Positions 50,384-61,540 are shown, numbered from the stretch's first letter. The stretch is 64,000 nt of DNA from Bartonella massiliensis (GCF_902150025.1 NZ_CABFVS010000026.1:62001-126000), one strand, 5' to 3'. The notes: generated by a model from the sequence alone, not told the origin. A program made the numbers and translations.

Positions 50384-51499
50384 ATGCATGTGCATTTGGA
50401 GAGAAGCGTGGGGCAATCAGAGATGGAAGTAAAGAGATTCAACGAGAGCACTTTAACACCTGTGCAGAAGAAAAATCGCAAGCAAATTCAGGTGTGGCTT
50501 TATTCTATTTTATTGCTTTGCTTGGCAATTGTTTTGGTAGGGGGTGCAACCCGTTTAACAGGATCAGGATTATCGATAACGGAATGGAAACCAATTCATG
50601 GCGTCATACCACCAATTGGTGTGGATCAATGGCAAGAGGAATTTTTAAAGTATCAACAAATAGCACAGTATAAACTTCTTAATCGCGATATGACCTTAAG
50701 TGCTTTTAAGGTCATTTTTTGGTGGGAATGGGCGCACCGTGTTCTCGGACGTCTTGTTGGTCTTGTCGCTTTATTGGGATTATTTTGGTTTTGGGCGACG
50801 AAGCGTATTGAAAAAAATATTTTACTTCCGCTTATTGTGGTGCCGATTCTTATCGCCTTTCAAGGTTTTATTGGTTGGTGGATGGTCGCTTCAGGGATTG
50901 GGCAAAGTGATTTAACAAGTGTGAGCCAATATCGTTTGGCATTTCATCTTATAACGGCATGTTTTGTCATTATTTTTGTTACATATTTATCTAGAGGACT
51001 TGCAGAATATTCAGAAAAACCAGCCAATCAAAAGGTTCAATATTTTGCAGCTTGGCTTGTTATTCTCGTCTTGATAGAGATTTATTTGGGGGCTTTGGTT
51101 GCAGGGCTTCATGCTGGAAAAGTCTATAATACATGGCCCCTTATGGATGGTCAGATAATTCCTGATGGATTATTGCAACATCGCCCTGTTTGGCTTAATT
51201 TCTTTGAAAATCCCTTAACGGTTCAATTTATTCATCGGTTTTTTGCTTATTTTTTATTTATTGTCTCGGTTTTTCATGCTTTCTATGTGCAAAAAAATAT
51301 TCCGCATTCAACCCACTCGCGTCGAGCATTTCTTATTTGCTTGATGATTATTATCCAAGCGCTTTTGGGAATCTTGACGCTGTTACATGAGGTTCCAATG
51401 AGTTTGGGACTCATTCATCAAAGTATGGCATTAGCTGTGTTATGTTTTGTGGTTGCACACTGGCGAGCAACAAAAGGGGCATATCGCGTTGTTGAATAA
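50384..51499 (+). CDS. ctaA: Heme A synthase
   Basis: CtaA oxidises heme O to heme A for cytochrome aa3 oxidase. The 371-residue protein has about eight membrane segments. Family motifs are VLVGGATRLTGSGLSITEWKP, FWWEWAHRVLGRLVG with a heme-ligand His, LAFHLITACF, VAGLHAGKVYNTWPLMDG and IHQSMALAVLCFV. The start is uncertain: ATG 50384 is used, but GTG 50408 follows GGAGAGAAGC and would remove eight residues. It converges with argC. Confidence 0.93.
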   Translation: MHVHLERSVGQSEMEVKRFNESTLTPVQKKNRKQIQVWLYSILLLCLAIVLVGGATRLTGSGLSITEWKPIHGVIPPIGVDQWQEEFLKYQQIAQYKLLNRDMTLSAFKVIFWWEWAHRVLGRLVGLVALLGLFWFWATKRIEKNILLPLIVVPILIAFQGFIGWWMVASGIGQSDLTSVSQYRLAFHLITACFVIIFVTYLSRGLAEYSEKPANQKVQYFAAWLVILVLIEIYLGALVAGLHAGKVYNTWPLMDGQIIPDGLLQHRPVWLNFFENPLTVQFIHRFFAYFLFIVSVFHAFYVQKNIPHSTHSRRAFLICLMIIIQALLGILTLLHEVPMSLGLIHQSMALAVLCFVVAHWRATKGAYRVVE

Positions 51500-51519
51500 A
51501 ACGTGTATCCAAATGGCGT

Positions 51520-52452
51520 TTAGTGGCCTAAAAGCATTAAATCGAGGTTTTGGATAGCAGCAGCGGAGGCTCCTTTTCCTAAATTATCAAAGAGGGCGCT
51601 AAGATTAAAAATACCTTCGCGATCATTGCCAAATACGAACAGTTTCATACCATCTTTGTTGGTGAAACATTCTGGATTTAGTCTTTGAAGAGAAGTGGTT
51701 TCTTCTTGTGATGCAACGGAAATGATATTTTGTCCATTGTAATGGTTTGTAAGAATTTCGCGCAGATCAGAACTGTTTGCTGATTTTGTGAATAAATGGC
51801 GGTGCAGTGGAAGATTGACAATCATTCCCTGAGGAAAACGACCAACACTAGGTATAAAAAGTGGTGTGCGGTTGATTTGTCCATGGAGTTTAATTTCTGG
51901 TACATGTTTGTGTTCAAGATTGAGTCCATAGATAAAATAATTTTCCTGAGTATTTTCTTGAGATTGATTTTCCATTTGTGTAATCAATTGCTTTCCACCA
52001 CCGGTGTAGCCAGAAATTGCATGAATCGAGATGGGATAATCGGCGTCTAGCAATCCTGCTTCGCGAAGGGGGCGAATCAAGCTAATAGCGCCGGTGGGAT
52101 AACATCCAGGATTAGATACGTAATGGGCTGCTTGAATGCGTTTTTTTTGGCCTGCTGTCATTTCAGGAAAACCGTAGACCCAGTTTGGTGTAATACGGTG
52201 AGCTGTTGAGCTATCAATAATCCTAATGTTTTTATTCTTTTTAAGCCAATGAACTGTTTCGCGTGCTGTATCATCTGGAAGACACAAAATGGCAATATCA
52301 CTTTGATTAAGATAGTTTTGTCGTAAATGAATATTATGCCGATCCTTATGAGCAAGAGAGAGTAACTCTAAATCTGTACGCCCCTCTAAGCGTTTTTGTA
52401 TTTGTAGCCCGGTTGTACCATGTTCACCATCAATAAAAACTTTGATTGCCAT
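51520..52452 (-). CDS. argC: N-acetyl-gamma-glutamyl-phosphate reductase (short type)
   Basis: ArgC reduces N-acetylglutamyl phosphate in arginine synthesis. The 310-residue protein is the short type-2 form. It has the NADP loop VFIDGEHGTTGLQIQKRL, the catalytic cysteine in SNPGCYPTGAISL, and SGYTGGGKQLI. Another conserved segment is FIPSVGRFPQGMIVNLPL. Stands alone on the minus strand, opposite glyA. Confidence 0.94.
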   Translation of the reverse strand: MAIKVFIDGEHGTTGLQIQKRLEGRTDLELLSLAHKDRHNIHLRQNYLNQSDIAILCLPDDTARETVHWLKKNKNIRIIDSSTAHRITPNWVYGFPEMTAGQKKRIQAAHYVSNPGCYPTGAISLIRPLREAGLLDADYPISIHAISGYTGGGKQLITQMENQSQENTQENYFIYGLNLEHKHVPEIKLHGQINRTPLFIPSVGRFPQGMIVNLPLHRHLFTKSANSSDLREILTNHYNGQNIISVASQEETTSLQRLNPECFTNKDGMKLFVFGNDREGIFNLSALFDNLGKGASAAAIQNLDLMLLGH

Positions 52453-52822
52453 TCTTACTTGCCTTGATAAAATTTCTCTTAGATTAACTTATCTCAATGA
52501 TATTCAGCTTTTCATATTATAAATTATTTTAAATCATTACCAAATTAAATAATAATCATTAACTTATTGAATTCATTTACATTAAAGATACTTTATAAAA
52601 AGTATAAAAAAATTAAGAGTGTAAAAGGAGGAACTTAACCTCATTTTTTTGCCAATTCTTACGATAGATTTTTTGGGTTGTTTCTATCACAAGGAATAAT
52701 AAGATAGGAGATAAATATTTGCATTGTTATTTTTGAGCGTAAGGGGGTTAAAATGTTTGGTTTACATGGTTTGCTGTGTTATCGTCTAATGACTTTATTT
52801 TTTAATGTTAGGAACATGTTTT
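52453..52822. other. Divergent spacer between argC and glyA
   Basis: About 370 AT-rich bases holding both promoters. I looked for the paired-aptamer form of a glycine riboswitch before glyA and did not see it. A GGAGGA near 52627 and GGGGG near 52743 are isolated. Confidence 0.45.
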
Positions 52823-54136
52823 ATGACTCAGCAAGAAAATGACACACAAAAGCGCTTTTTTAATGATAATTTACAAACTGTTGATAGCGCAATTTTTGAT
52901 GCCATTAGAGATGAATTTGGGCGTCAACAGCATGAGATAGAGCTTATTGCTTCAGAGAATATTGTTTCAAGAGCCGTTCTTGAAGCACAAGGATCAGTTT
53001 TAACCAATAAATATGCAGAAGGTTATCCAAGAAAGCGCTACTATGGTGGGTGTCAATTTGTTGATGTCGTTGAAGATTTAGCCATTGAAAGAGCAAAACA
53101 GCTTTTTGGAGCTGCTTTTGCAAATGTCCAGCCTAATTCTGGCAGTCAGATGAATCAGGCTGTCTTTTTAGCTTTACTTTATCCTGGTGATACATTTATG
53201 GGGCTTGATTTAAATGCTGGTGGTCATTTAACCCACGGTTCATCTGTCAACATGTCAGGAAAATGGTTTGACGTTGTTTCCTATGGTGTGCGTCAAGAAG
53301 ATCAGATTATTGATATGGAGGAAGTTGAGCGGCTTGCAAAAGAACGTAAGCCCAAACTTATTATAGCAGGGGGCTCATCTTATCCTCGACTCTGGGATTG
53401 GAAACGATTCCGTGATATTGCAGATGAGATTGGAGCTCATCTTCTTGTTGATATGTCTCATATTGCTGGTCTTGTTGCTGGTGGTGTGCATCCTTCACCT
53501 GTTCCCCATGCGCATATTGTCACGACAACAACACATAAATCGCTTCGAGGTCCTCGGGGTGGTTTGATCTTGACAAATGATGAGGCTTTATCCAAAAAAA
53601 TTAATTCTGCTATTTTCCCTGGTCTTCAAGGGGGGCCTTTAATGCATGTGATTGCGGCAAAGGCTGTGGCATTTGCTGAAGCTTTACGTCCCTCTTTCAA
53701 GAGTTACAGTGCCAATGTGGTCGCTAATGCGAAAACTTTAGCAAAAACATTACAGAATAATGGTTTTAATATTGTTTCTGGCGGTACAGACAATCATTTA
53801 TTATTGGTGGATTTACGTTCGAAAAATCTAACAGGAAAACGTGCCGAATTGGCTTTGGGACGTGCTCATATTACCTGCAATAAAAATGGTATTCCTTTTG
53901 ATCCTGAAACACCCTCTATAACATCGGGAATTCGTTTGGGATCACCTGCTGCTACAACGCGTGGTTTTTTAGAAAAAGAGTTTGTTCAAGTGGGTCATTT
54001 GATCGCAGAAGTTCTTGATGGTCTTCGGAATGTAAAAAATGATGAAGATAATCATGCTGTTGAAATGGCTGTTAAGAAAAAGGTGGAAGATATAACAAAT
54101 CAATTTCCTCTTTACTCTTATCTTAGCACACGTTAA
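52823..54136 (+). CDS. glyA: Serine hydroxymethyltransferase
   Basis: GlyA interconverts serine and glycine using tetrahydrofolate and PLP, supplying one-carbon units for the purine genes in this window. From ATG 52823, preceded by AGGA at good spacing, the protein has 437 residues, typical for the family. Motifs are [24 protein letters not shown] and the PLP lysine in [15 protein letters not shown] (Lys239). An upstream ATG at 52805 lies before the ribosome site and is rejected. First gene of a run to nusB. Confidence 0.96.
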   Translation: MTQQENDTQKRFFNDNLQTVDSAIFDAIRDEFGRQQHEIELIASENIVSRAVLEAQGSVLTNKYAEGYPRKRYYGGCQFVDVVEDLAIERAKQLFGAAFANVQPNSGSQMNQAVFLALLYPGDTFMGLDLNAGGHLTHGSSVNMSGKWFDVVSYGVRQEDQIIDMEEVERLAKERKPKLIIAGGSSYPRLWDWKRFRDIADEIGAHLLVDMSHIAGLVAGGVHPSPVPHAHIVTTTTHKSLRGPRGGLILTNDEALSKKINSAIFPGLQGGPLMHVIAAKAVAFAEALRPSFKSYSANVVANAKTLAKTLQNNGFNIVSGGTDNHLLLVDLRSKNLTGKRAELALGRAHITCNKNGIPFDPETPSITSGIRLGSPAATTRGFLEKEFVQVGHLIAEVLDGLRNVKNDEDNHAVEMAVKKKVEDITNQFPLYSYLSTR

Positions 54137-54149
54137 GGATAAAAAAGAG

Positions 54150-54632
54150 ATGCGCTGTCCTTACTGTCAGTATGAGGATACACAGGTTAAAGACTCACGT
54201 CCAGCAGAAGAGGGGGCGGTTATTCGCCGCCGCCGTGTGTGTTCCGTTTGTGGTGGTCGTTTTACAACTTTTGAACGTGTTCAATTGCGTGAGCTCTTGG
54301 TGACTAAAAAAAGTGGACGATGTGAGCCATTCGATCGTGATAAGTTAATGCGATCGGTTGATGTGGCTGTACGTAAGCGTAATATTGATCCTGATCATAT
54401 TGAACGAGCAATTTCTGGTATTGTGCGTCAGCTTGAAAGTTTGGGGGAACCAGAGATTGCTTCAGAGAAAATTGGACGTCTTGTAATGGAAGCATTAAAA
54501 AGAATAGATGATATTGCTTATATCCGTTTTGCTTCTGTCTATCGAGATTTTCGTAATGCAAGCGATTTTCACGATGTTATCGATGAGTTGTCAAAGGGTA
54601 TAGCGGATACAGAATCTCGTTTTGATGAATAA
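54150..54632 (+). CDS. nrdR: Transcriptional repressor NrdR
   Basis: NrdR represses ribonucleotide reductase genes by sensing ATP/dATP. The 160-residue protein has an N-terminal zinc ribbon with Cys3, Cys6, Cys31 and Cys34 (MRCPYCQY and [14 protein letters not shown]) and a central ATP-cone ([19 protein letters not shown]). It is 13 bases after glyA and overlaps ribD by a few bases, a common order in rhizobia. Confidence 0.96.
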   Translation: MRCPYCQYEDTQVKDSRPAEEGAVIRRRRVCSVCGGRFTTFERVQLRELLVTKKSGRCEPFDRDKLMRSVDVAVRKRNIDPDHIERAISGIVRQLESLGEPEIASEKIGRLVMEALKRIDDIAYIRFASVYRDFRNASDFHDVIDELSKGIADTESRFDE

Positions 54633-55752
54633 AAAAGTGCAAGATGAACGGTTTATGGCTGCGGCTATTCGTTTAGCAGAGCGTCATGTGGGACTTACAG
54701 GTGAAAATCCTTCCGTGGGTACGTTAATTGTGCAAAACAATAACGGTGGAGGGCCATCTATTGTTGGCTATGGCGTAACAGCTCTTGAGGGCAAGCCGCA
54801 TGCCGAAGTGCAAGCTTTATGCATGGCTGGTTCTTTAGCTCAAGGAGCGACGGCTTATGTGACTTTAGAACCTTGTTCGCATTATGGAAAAACTTCTCCG
54901 TGTGTCAATGCACTTATTAATTCAGGTATTTCTCGGGTTGTTGTTGCACTGACTGATTGTGACAAGCGTGTGGATGGTCATGGACTTGCTCTTTTGCGTG
55001 CGGCAGGTATTGAAGTGGTTGAGGGCATTTTAGCTGAAGAGGCTTTTGAATCTTTATGGACACATTGGTGTATAAGGAAGATACAACGCTGTGCTGTTAC
55101 TTTTAAAATGGCCGTTTCTGCTGATAATGGTGTAGGAAAAAAGGGGCAGGGGGGAATAAAAATTAGTGGAACGCTTTCTCATGCCCATACGCATATTTTA
55201 CGAGCTCAAAATAATGCTATCCTCGTTGGTCTTGGGACTATACTAGCAGATGATCCACAACTCAGTTGCCGTTTACCAGGGATGGAGATGCGCTCACCAA
55301 TTCGTATTATTTTAGATGCAGATTTATCTATCCCCCTTGATGCGAAAGTTGTCCAAACCGCTATAAAAATTCCTACTTGGGTTATTTGTGATGTGAATCT
55401 TTTAACGGAAAGCAAGAAAAATGCATTGGAGCAATGTGGTGTGTCTATTTATTCGATAGAGATGAATAATGGTTGTGTAGACCCCTTTGCTCTTTTACAG
55501 ATGCTTTATAAATATGGGATTAATAGCGTTTTACTGGAAGGGGGCGTAAAGACAGGGGAAAAATTTTTGAATGCTGGTTGTGTTGATCATTTGATATGTT
55601 TTTATAGTCCTGTTGTTTTAGGAAAAAATCGTATTGAAGCGCCTCATTTTGGAAATTACCTCTCACAGTTTCATGAAGTTGAGACAAGAATGTTTGGAGA
55701 TGATCGTTTTTATAAATGGAGACGTAAGACATTATGTTCACAGGAATTGTAA
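54625..55752 (+). CDS. ribD: Bifunctional riboflavin deaminase/reductase
   Basis: RibD performs the second and third steps of riboflavin synthesis. The N-terminal deaminase part has the zinc site KPHAEVQAL and [17 protein letters not shown]. The C-terminal reductase part (from about 145) has the substrate segment [13 protein letters not shown] and [13 protein letters not shown]. The protein is 375 residues from ATG 54625, which lies inside the end of nrdR. It overlaps ribE by 19 bases. Confidence 0.95.
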   Translation: MNKKVQDERFMAAAIRLAERHVGLTGENPSVGTLIVQNNNGGGPSIVGYGVTALEGKPHAEVQALCMAGSLAQGATAYVTLEPCSHYGKTSPCVNALINSGISRVVVALTDCDKRVDGHGLALLRAAGIEVVEGILAEEAFESLWTHWCIRKIQRCAVTFKMAVSADNGVGKKGQGGIKISGTLSHAHTHILRAQNNAILVGLGTILADDPQLSCRLPGMEMRSPIRIILDADLSIPLDAKVVQTAIKIPTWVICDVNLLTESKKNALEQCGVSIYSIEMNNGCVDPFALLQMLYKYGINSVLLEGGVKTGEKFLNAGCVDHLICFYSPVVLGKNRIEAPHFGNYLSQFHEVETRMFGDDRFYKWRRKTLCSQEL

Positions 55753-56351
55753 CGGATATCGGTTGTGTTGAAGATGTTCAGTTTTTAAAACAGGGGATAC
55801 GTTTAAAGATTACGACACACTATCCTATGGAAAGCTTAGCAATTGGTGCATCAATTGCGTGTTCAGGAATTTGTCTGACGATTGTGGAACGAGGATTTAA
55901 ACAGGAAGATTCAAATTGGTTTGTTGTTGAGGCGTGGGAAGAAGCATTACGTTTAACCAATCTTACCCAATGGAAAAAAGGAACTTTTGTTAATTTAGAA
56001 CATTCGCTTCGATTGGGTGATGAAATGGGAGGACATTTGGTTTCTGGTCATATTGATGGCTTGGCTGAAATCATTGAACAAAAAAATGAAGGAGATGCAA
56101 TTCGTTTTTATTTAAAAGTTTCAAAACCATTTGTACCTTTCATTGTTCCTAAGGGATCACTTGCACTTAATGGAACATCCTTGACTGTTAATAGTGTTCA
56201 TGGTTGTGTTTTTGATGTTTTGATTATTCGCCATACACTTGAAATGACAACCTGGGGACAAGCTAAAACTGGAGATTGGGTCAATCTGGAAATTGATCAA
56301 CTTGCTCGTTATGCCGCTAAGCTTTTAGCTTTTAAAAGAGAAGATGAATAA
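55734..56351 (+). CDS. ribE: Riboflavin synthase, alpha subunit
   Basis: RibE makes riboflavin from two lumazine molecules. The 205-residue protein consists of two similar halves, each a lumazine-binding barrel: [15 protein letters not shown] with SIACSGICLTIVE, and GHLVSGHIDGLAEI with LALNGTSLTVNSV. It is translationally coupled to ribD. Confidence 0.95.
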   Translation: MFTGIVTDIGCVEDVQFLKQGIRLKITTHYPMESLAIGASIACSGICLTIVERGFKQEDSNWFVVEAWEEALRLTNLTQWKKGTFVNLEHSLRLGDEMGGHLVSGHIDGLAEIIEQKNEGDAIRFYLKVSKPFVPFIVPKGSLALNGTSLTVNSVHGCVFDVLIIRHTLEMTTWGQAKTGDWVNLEIDQLARYAAKLLAFKREDE

Positions 56352-56431
56352 GCAACAACTCTATTGATTGCCTTTAGAATTTTATGCTCTATAGCTCTGA
56401 GTTTTTTGATTCGTTTTTGTGGAATTCTATT

Positions 56432-56887
56432 ATGATGAATGAGATACGTAAAAAACCTCACGTATTGATTGTTGAGGCGCGTTTTTATGAAGAGATTTCT
56501 GATGCGCTTTTGAAAGGTGCTGTGAATGCTTTGCAAAAAGCTGAAGTAAGTTATGATGTTATAACGGTTCCAGGTGCTTTAGAAATACCAGCGGCAATAG
56601 CTTTTGCTGAGCAAAATAAGATATCTTATGATGGTTATGTTGCTCTGGGTTGTGTTATTCGGGGTGAAACATATCACTTTGAAATTGTTGCTAATGATTC
56701 TTGTCGGGCCTTGATGGATTTAACGGTTCATAGGCACTTAGCTATTGGAAATGGTATTTTAACTGTTGAAAACGAAGAACAAGCATGGGTGCGTGCAAAA
56801 CAAGATGAAAAAAATAAAGGTGCTTTTGCGGCTGAAGCTGCTTTATGCATGATCGCTCTAAAAAAGAGATTTGGAGATAATCATTAA
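56432..56887 (+). CDS. ribH: 6,7-dimethyl-8-ribityllumazine synthase
   Basis: RibH condenses the two precursors into lumazine, the substrate of RibE. Starting at ATG 56432 it has 151 residues: [33 protein letters not shown] and [20 protein letters not shown] with the catalytic His. The upstream ATG at 56384 would give an unusually long N-terminus and lacks a ribosome site. Only two bases separate it from nusB. The missing ribA/ribB activity must be encoded elsewhere. Confidence 0.94.
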   Translation: MMNEIRKKPHVLIVEARFYEEISDALLKGAVNALQKAEVSYDVITVPGALEIPAAIAFAEQNKISYDGYVALGCVIRGETYHFEIVANDSCRALMDLTVHRHLAIGNGILTVENEEQAWVRAKQDEKNKGAFAAEAALCMIALKKRFGDNH

Positions 56888-56889
56888 AT

Positions 56890-57360
56890 ATGGCTGATAT
56901 AAAAAGCAGACATTTTCCGCGTTCAGCCAATAAACGTGGAGCAGCAAGATTGGCTGCAGTTCAAGCGCTTTATCAAATGGATATCGTAGGTTCGGGCGTG
57001 AAAGAAACGGCAGCTGAGTATGAGGCTTATCGTTTGGGAAAAGATATTGATGGAGACCAGTATCTTGAAGCTGATTTTCAATGGTTTTTAGCGATTATAA
57101 CGGGCGTTGTAAAAGATCAAAAGCAGCTTGATCCTTTGCTTCATCAACAGCTTTCTGCAGAATGGTCTCTTTCACGTCTTGATTCTATATTGCGAGCAAT
57201 TTTACGAGCAGCTTTATGGGAGCTGATCAACCGTAAAGATGTTCCTGTTGCAGTTGTTATGAATGAATATGTTGATATAGCCAAAGCATTTTTTGAAGGG
57301 GATGAGCCAAAACTTGTTAATGCAGTTCTCGACAGTATGGCAAAAAAAGTCCGATCCTAA
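56890..57360 (+). CDS. nusB: Transcription antitermination factor NusB
   Basis: NusB binds boxA RNA together with S10 in rRNA antitermination. The 156-residue protein has the helical NusB fold: [20 protein letters not shown] near the start and [21 protein letters not shown], then [17 protein letters not shown] and [16 protein letters not shown]. It is the last gene of the glyA run and ends before a strong palindromic terminator. Confidence 0.95.
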   Translation: MADIKSRHFPRSANKRGAARLAAVQALYQMDIVGSGVKETAAEYEAYRLGKDIDGDQYLEADFQWFLAIITGVVKDQKQLDPLLHQQLSAEWSLSRLDSILRAILRAALWELINRKDVPVAVVMNEYVDIAKAFFEGDEPKLVNAVLDSMAKKVRS

Positions 57361-57380
57361 GAATTATAATTTCTTGTATT

Positions 57381-57409
57381 TATTAGGTCTGATAAAATCA
57401 GACCTAATA
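57381..57409. terminator. Bidirectional terminator between nusB and bamE
   Basis: A perfect 13-bp inverted repeat, TATTAGGTCTGAT and ATCAGACCTAATA, with an AAA loop. It stands midway between two converging genes and can serve both. Confidence 0.85.
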
Positions 57410-57439
57410 ATATTAAAATGGTATGCAGAGTTATCTACT

Positions 57440-57928
57440 TTAGTGAGGGGCTGGTAGATTCGCAGGGCCTTTTATAATTTGAATTAAGAAAGGGTGCTCT
57501 TTTGTTACTGTTGGTGTTGTTTGAGTAATGAAATCAAACACCTGACCGTCTTGTAGACCATAGTTAGCAACTTTTGTAACCTGATTATTGTTATTGAAGT
57601 AAATAGCTAAAACTTTTCGATCAATAATCTTTGTTTTCATAAATTGCATCCCACGATAACGTGTTTGTGAGATGTAATAAAAAACTTCATTATCATAATT
57701 TGTTTTTAATGAAGGGGTGCCTAAAGCTAAAAGAACCTGTTCTTGGCTTGAACCAACGGAAATAGAACTCAGAGCATTTTTATCAAGAATATAGCCCTCT
57801 CTATAAATTTGACTTGAACCTGAAGAATCAAGAAAACTACAACCGGCAAGCGTTACAACGCTTGCTATTGATAGACCAATCAATAATTTACGTTTGATTA
57901 AGTCCATTACGTAAGGCATTTGAAACAA
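57440..57928 (-). CDS. bamE: Outer membrane assembly lipoprotein BamE (SmpA/OmlA family)
   Basis: BamE is a lipoprotein of the BAM complex that inserts outer membrane proteins. The sequence has a signal peptide (DLIKRKLLIGLSIASVVTLAGC) with lipobox TLAGC. The SmpA/OmlA domain follows: YREGYILDKNAL, GSSQEQVLLALGTPSLKT, FYYISQTRYRG and VLAIYFNNNNQVTKVANYGL. The best start is TTG 57928, six bases after AAGGAG, giving about 162 residues; ATGs at 57919 and 57907 are possible. It is divergent from the DUF177 gene. Confidence 0.85.
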   Translation of the reverse strand: MFQMPYVMDLIKRKLLIGLSIASVVTLAGCSFLDSSGSSQIYREGYILDKNALSSISVGSSQEQVLLALGTPSLKTNYDNEVFYYISQTRYRGMQFMKTKIIDRKVLAIYFNNNNQVTKVANYGLQDGQVFDFITQTTPTVTKEHPFLIQIIKGPANLPAPH

Positions 57929-58148
57929 TGATATCTCCTTTTTATATTGAGATTTACGACAAGAAGGCAATCCCAAGTTTTTTTTTCCAATTTTAGCTTT
58001 AGTCTACCGTAGCTTACATTGAGTTTCCCTGTTATAAAGCAAATTATGCCATATAGAATTTCTTTAGAAAAGAAAAAAATAATAAAATGCCTTTGAGCTA
58101 AATATAAAGCACTGTGTTTTATATGTTTTCATATTTTAGGAGTTGTCA

Positions 58149-58706
58149 ATGAATGTTCAAAACGTTTCTCAAATGACATTTGCTTTGGCTTATCCAATAT
58201 CCGTACGTTCCCTCCCTGCTAAAGGTATAAGAGTTGACTTTTGCGCAAATAAAAAAGAATGTACACATTTAGCTCAGAACCATGATTTAGTTGAAGTCAA
58301 ATCTTGCGAGGGAAAATTCCATATTTTTCCGTGGAAAAAACGCGGCGTGCGTATAAAAGGTTTGTTACAAGCGCGTATAGTACAGTTATGTGTTGTGACA
58401 TTAGAACCATTAGAAAATATTCTCCGTGAAAATATTGAGGTTGTTTTTGTTCCTGAAGATTCAGATCTGATGAAGCCAAAAATATCAGACGATACACGAG
58501 AATTGTTTTTAGATGTGGAGGGGCTTGATACCCCAGAAGTTTTTTATAACGACAAAATTGATATTGGTGCACTCATGGAAGAATTTTTCGAGTTGTCTAT
58601 TAATCATTATCCACGTAAAGAGGGGATAAAGATACATGTGGTTGAAAATTTAGAAGAAGCAGAGCAAAAAAAATCGCCATTTTCTATTTTGAAAAATTGG
58701 AAGTAA
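58149..58706 (+). CDS. DUF177 (YceD-like) family protein
   Basis: From ATG 58149, with AGGAG at good spacing, the protein has 185 residues. The DUF177 part has GLLQARIVQLCVVTLEPLEN with the family CVVT-type cysteine, and the GLDTPEVFYNDKIDIGALM region. In related bacteria this gene precedes rpmF or plsX and the E. coli YceD is linked to rRNA metabolism. The alphaproteobacterial role is not known to me. The next gene, plsX, begins about 115 bases later. Confidence 0.85.
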   Translation: MNVQNVSQMTFALAYPISVRSLPAKGIRVDFCANKKECTHLAQNHDLVEVKSCEGKFHIFPWKKRGVRIKGLLQARIVQLCVVTLEPLENILRENIEVVFVPEDSDLMKPKISDDTRELFLDVEGLDTPEVFYNDKIDIGALMEEFFELSINHYPRKEGIKIHVVENLEEAEQKKSPFSILKNWK

Positions 58707-58821
58707 TTGTAAAAACACAAAAAAATTATCTATTGTATACTATGATAAAAACGGTATTTTCTACAAAGCTGTTTTTGTAAGATGTGCTTGATAAGTATTT
58801 AGGAGCTAAAAATCATAATAT

Positions 58822-59937
58822 ATGTTTAAAGATGTTAATGAAAAAAAAGATGTGGGATATGCAAGCGTGATTAGAATTTCTGTAGATGTCATGGGCGGTG
58901 ATTTCGGTCCAGAAGCAGCTATTGCAGGAGCAGTAATTGTACAAAAAAAATTGTCGAATATTTATTTTCTGTTTTATGGGATAGAGGAGGTTGTTAAGCC
59001 GGTTTTAAAAAAATACCCTTGTTTGGATTCTGTGTCGCGCTTTTATCCTACAGAAAGTTATACACGCATGGATGAAAAGCCAAGCCAAGCACTTCGTAAT
59101 GGGCGTGGTAAATCATCAATGTGGCATGCCATTGAAGCGGTAAAAAATGGTGAAGCTGATGCTTGTGTTTCTGCTGGTAATACGGGGGCGCTTATGGCCA
59201 TGTCTTATTTTTGTTTAAAAATGTTAGCAGAGGCTGAACGTCCTGGTATTGCGGGTATTTGGCCTACACTTCGCAATGAGAGTATCGTTTTAGATATCGG
59301 AGCAACGATTGGGGCATCGGCGCGTCAGCTGGTTGATTTAGCGGTTATGGGAGCGGGGATGTTTCGCGCTTTATATCATACTGAAAAACCAAGTATTGGC
59401 CTTTTAAATGTGGGAGTGGAAGAGGCTAAAGGACTTTATGAAATAAAAAAAGCAGGAATGATCTTGCGTGAAGTACAATTAGAAGGATTGGAATATAAAG
59501 GATTTGTTGAGGGGAATGACATTGGAAAAGGAACAGTCGATGTTGTTGTAACAGAAGGATTTTCTGGTAATATTGCTTTAAAAACCGCAGAAGGAACTGC
59601 ACGGCAGATAGCAGAGATTTTAAATTCTGCAATGCGCAGTTCTTTTTTAACATCTCTTGGCTATTTTTTATCACGGGGTGCTTTTCGTACACTGAAGCAT
59701 AAAATGGATCCCGATAGGGTGAATGGAGGCGTGCTTTTAGGTTTGAATGGTGTTGTCATAAAAAGTCATGGTAGTGCCAATACTAATGGTTTTGCCTCTG
59801 CTATCCGTGTTGGTTATGAGATGGTTAATAATGGGCTTTTGCAAAAAATAACAGCTGATTTACGACGGTTTCATGAGAATAAAGAAACACTTTTTAATCA
59901 GGAAGATGACACGGCGATGAATGAGGAATCATTATGA
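58822..59937 (+). CDS. plsX: Phosphate acyltransferase PlsX
   Basis: PlsX makes acyl phosphate from acyl-ACP, the first committed step toward phosphatidic acid in the PlsX/PlsY route. The 371-residue protein has [16 protein letters not shown] near the start, [15 protein letters not shown], and [20 protein letters not shown] near the middle. ATG 58822 is used. The family usually starts near [11 protein letters not shown], so a GTG at about 58867 is also possible. It is followed by fabH. Confidence 0.95.
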   Translation: MFKDVNEKKDVGYASVIRISVDVMGGDFGPEAAIAGAVIVQKKLSNIYFLFYGIEEVVKPVLKKYPCLDSVSRFYPTESYTRMDEKPSQALRNGRGKSSMWHAIEAVKNGEADACVSAGNTGALMAMSYFCLKMLAEAERPGIAGIWPTLRNESIVLDIGATIGASARQLVDLAVMGAGMFRALYHTEKPSIGLLNVGVEEAKGLYEIKKAGMILREVQLEGLEYKGFVEGNDIGKGTVDVVVTEGFSGNIALKTAEGTARQIAEILNSAMRSSFLTSLGYFLSRGAFRTLKHKMDPDRVNGGVLLGLNGVVIKSHGSANTNGFASAIRVGYEMVNNGLLQKITADLRRFHENKETLFNQEDDTAMNEESL

Positions 59938-59986
59938 TAAGCTCTTATAATAAAAATGAAAAATCTAAAGAAAAGGTGAGAGCTGA

Positions 59987-60961
59987 ATGATTCGATCAAT
60001 TATACGTGGTGTAGGGAGTGCTTTGCCGCAAAAAAGTTTATCAAATGATGAGATTGCGAAGTTTGTTGAAACGTCAGATTCATGGATTGTTCAGCGTACA
60101 GGAATAAATCAACGTTACATTGCCAATGAAAATGAAACAACGGTTTCTTTAGGCGTTGAAGCTGCGCGAGCAGCTCTTATAAATGCTGGTTTAACAATAA
60201 AAGACATTGATTGTATTATTTTAGCAACCTCAACACCCAATAGAACTTTTCCAGCTTCTGCTGTTGAAATTCAGTATGCTTTGGGGATGAGCCATGGATT
60301 TGCTTTTGATATTCAAGCGGTTTGCTCTGGTTTTATTTTTGCTTTAACAACAGGAGATGCTTATGTTCGCAGTGGAGCTGCCAAAAGGATTTTAGTTATT
60401 GGATCCGATACATTTTCTCGAATCTTGGATTGGGAAGATCGTACAACATGTGTTTTGTTTGGTGATGGTGCGGGGGCTGCTGTTTTGGAAGCACAAAAAA
60501 TTGAGGAGAAAAGTGCTTTTGAGCGTGGTATATTGTCTGCAAAATTGCGTTCTGATGGGGCTTATATCGATAAGTTGTATGTTGATGGTGGACCTTCAAC
60601 AACACAAACGACAGGCTATTTACGTATGGAAGGGCGAGAAGTTTTTAAATATGCTGTTGGTATGATAACGGATGTGGTTGATGACTGTTTTGCAGCGGCG
60701 GCTATAGATTCTTCACAATTAGATTGGTTTGTACCGCATCAGGCCAATAAGCGTATTATTGAAGCATCTGCTAAAAAACTGGGAATTTCACCAGATAAAG
60801 TTGTGATTACCGTTGATCAACATGGTAATACGTCTGCAGCATCTGTTCCGTTGGCTTTAACAACAGCTGTTTGCGATGGAAGAATAAAAAAAGGAGATCT
60901 TATCATGTTAGAAGCCATGGGGGGGGGGTTTACATGGGGAGCAGTTCTTATTCGTTGGTAA
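59987..60961 (+). CDS. fabH: Beta-ketoacyl-ACP synthase III
   Basis: FabH starts fatty acid synthesis by condensing acetyl-CoA with malonyl-ACP. The 324-residue protein has catalytic Cys113 in [14 protein letters not shown], His251 in [12 protein letters not shown] and Asn281 in [15 protein letters not shown]. The C-terminal [13 protein letters not shown] is typical. It is 49 bases after plsX, behind AGGTGAG. Confidence 0.96.
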   Translation: MIRSIIRGVGSALPQKSLSNDEIAKFVETSDSWIVQRTGINQRYIANENETTVSLGVEAARAALINAGLTIKDIDCIILATSTPNRTFPASAVEIQYALGMSHGFAFDIQAVCSGFIFALTTGDAYVRSGAAKRILVIGSDTFSRILDWEDRTTCVLFGDGAGAAVLEAQKIEEKSAFERGILSAKLRSDGAYIDKLYVDGGPSTTQTTGYLRMEGREVFKYAVGMITDVVDDCFAAAAIDSSQLDWFVPHQANKRIIEASAKKLGISPDKVVITVDQHGNTSAASVPLALTTAVCDGRIKKGDLIMLEAMGGGFTWGAVLIRW

Positions 60962-61038
60962 ATTATGGTTACTTGACCATATTTGAATAAAACGTATAAG
61001 TCATTTTGTAATTTTTAATATTTGAATAGGTGGTTATA

Positions 61039-61362
61039 ATGACAAGTAAGACAGTAACGCGTGCAGATTTAGCGAGCGTAGTTTGTAAAAGAGTGGGCTT
61101 GTCACATACTGAATCAGCAGCTTTAGTCGAATTGGTTTTGGATGAGATTTGCAACTCACTCGTAAGAGGTGAAGCGGTTAAATTATCTTCTTTTGCAACT
61201 TTTCAGATTCGTAGTAAAAATGAACGTGTTGGACGAAATCCCAAAACAGGTGTTGAAGCACCTATTCCGCCGCGACGTGTTGTGACGTTTAAGGCTGCAA
61301 ATGTCCTTAAACAGAGAATTTTAGATTCACATCGTGCAAGACAGAAAAATGATATTTCATAA
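61039..61362 (+). CDS. ihfA: Integration host factor, alpha subunit
   Basis: IhfA forms the IHF heterodimer that bends DNA at promoters, origins and recombination sites. From ATG 61039, with TAGGTGG five bases before, the protein has 107 residues. It has [40 protein letters not shown] and the arm [17 protein letters not shown], whose proline is intercalated in DNA. A GTG at 61030 is a weaker start. The plsX-fabH-ihfA-merR order is common in rhizobia. Confidence 0.94.
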   Translation: MTSKTVTRADLASVVCKRVGLSHTESAALVELVLDEICNSLVRGEAVKLSSFATFQIRSKNERVGRNPKTGVEAPIPPRRVVTFKAANVLKQRILDSHRARQKNDIS

Positions 61363-61424
61363 ATAAACGCCGTGGTAATGTTTGGTATTTATTAAAAAGT
61401 GTATAAAATAAAGATCTATATTAA

Positions 61425-61460
61425 AACAAGACTATCTACTAAGTAGTCAAGGTCTTATTT
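61425..61460 (+). terminator. Possible terminator after ihfA
   Basis: An inverted repeat AAGACTA/TAGTC with an outer AAGAC and GTCTT and a following ATTTTT. More than one pairing is possible, so its strength is unclear. Confidence 0.4.
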
Positions 61461-61540
61461 TTGACTAATCTTGTTGAGAAGTTGAGACGCAATGAATCAT
61501 TATCAAATTATTTGTTGTGCTTTAGATAAGGTATTGCAAA

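Noticed and set aside
52453..52822. Possible glycine riboswitch before glyA
   Set aside because: The paired conserved aptamer cores could not be found in the spacer.
54600..56440. FMN riboswitch controlling the rib genes
   Set aside because: ribD and ribE overlap their upstream genes, and the 80-base gap before ribH is too short and lacks the conserved RFN core.
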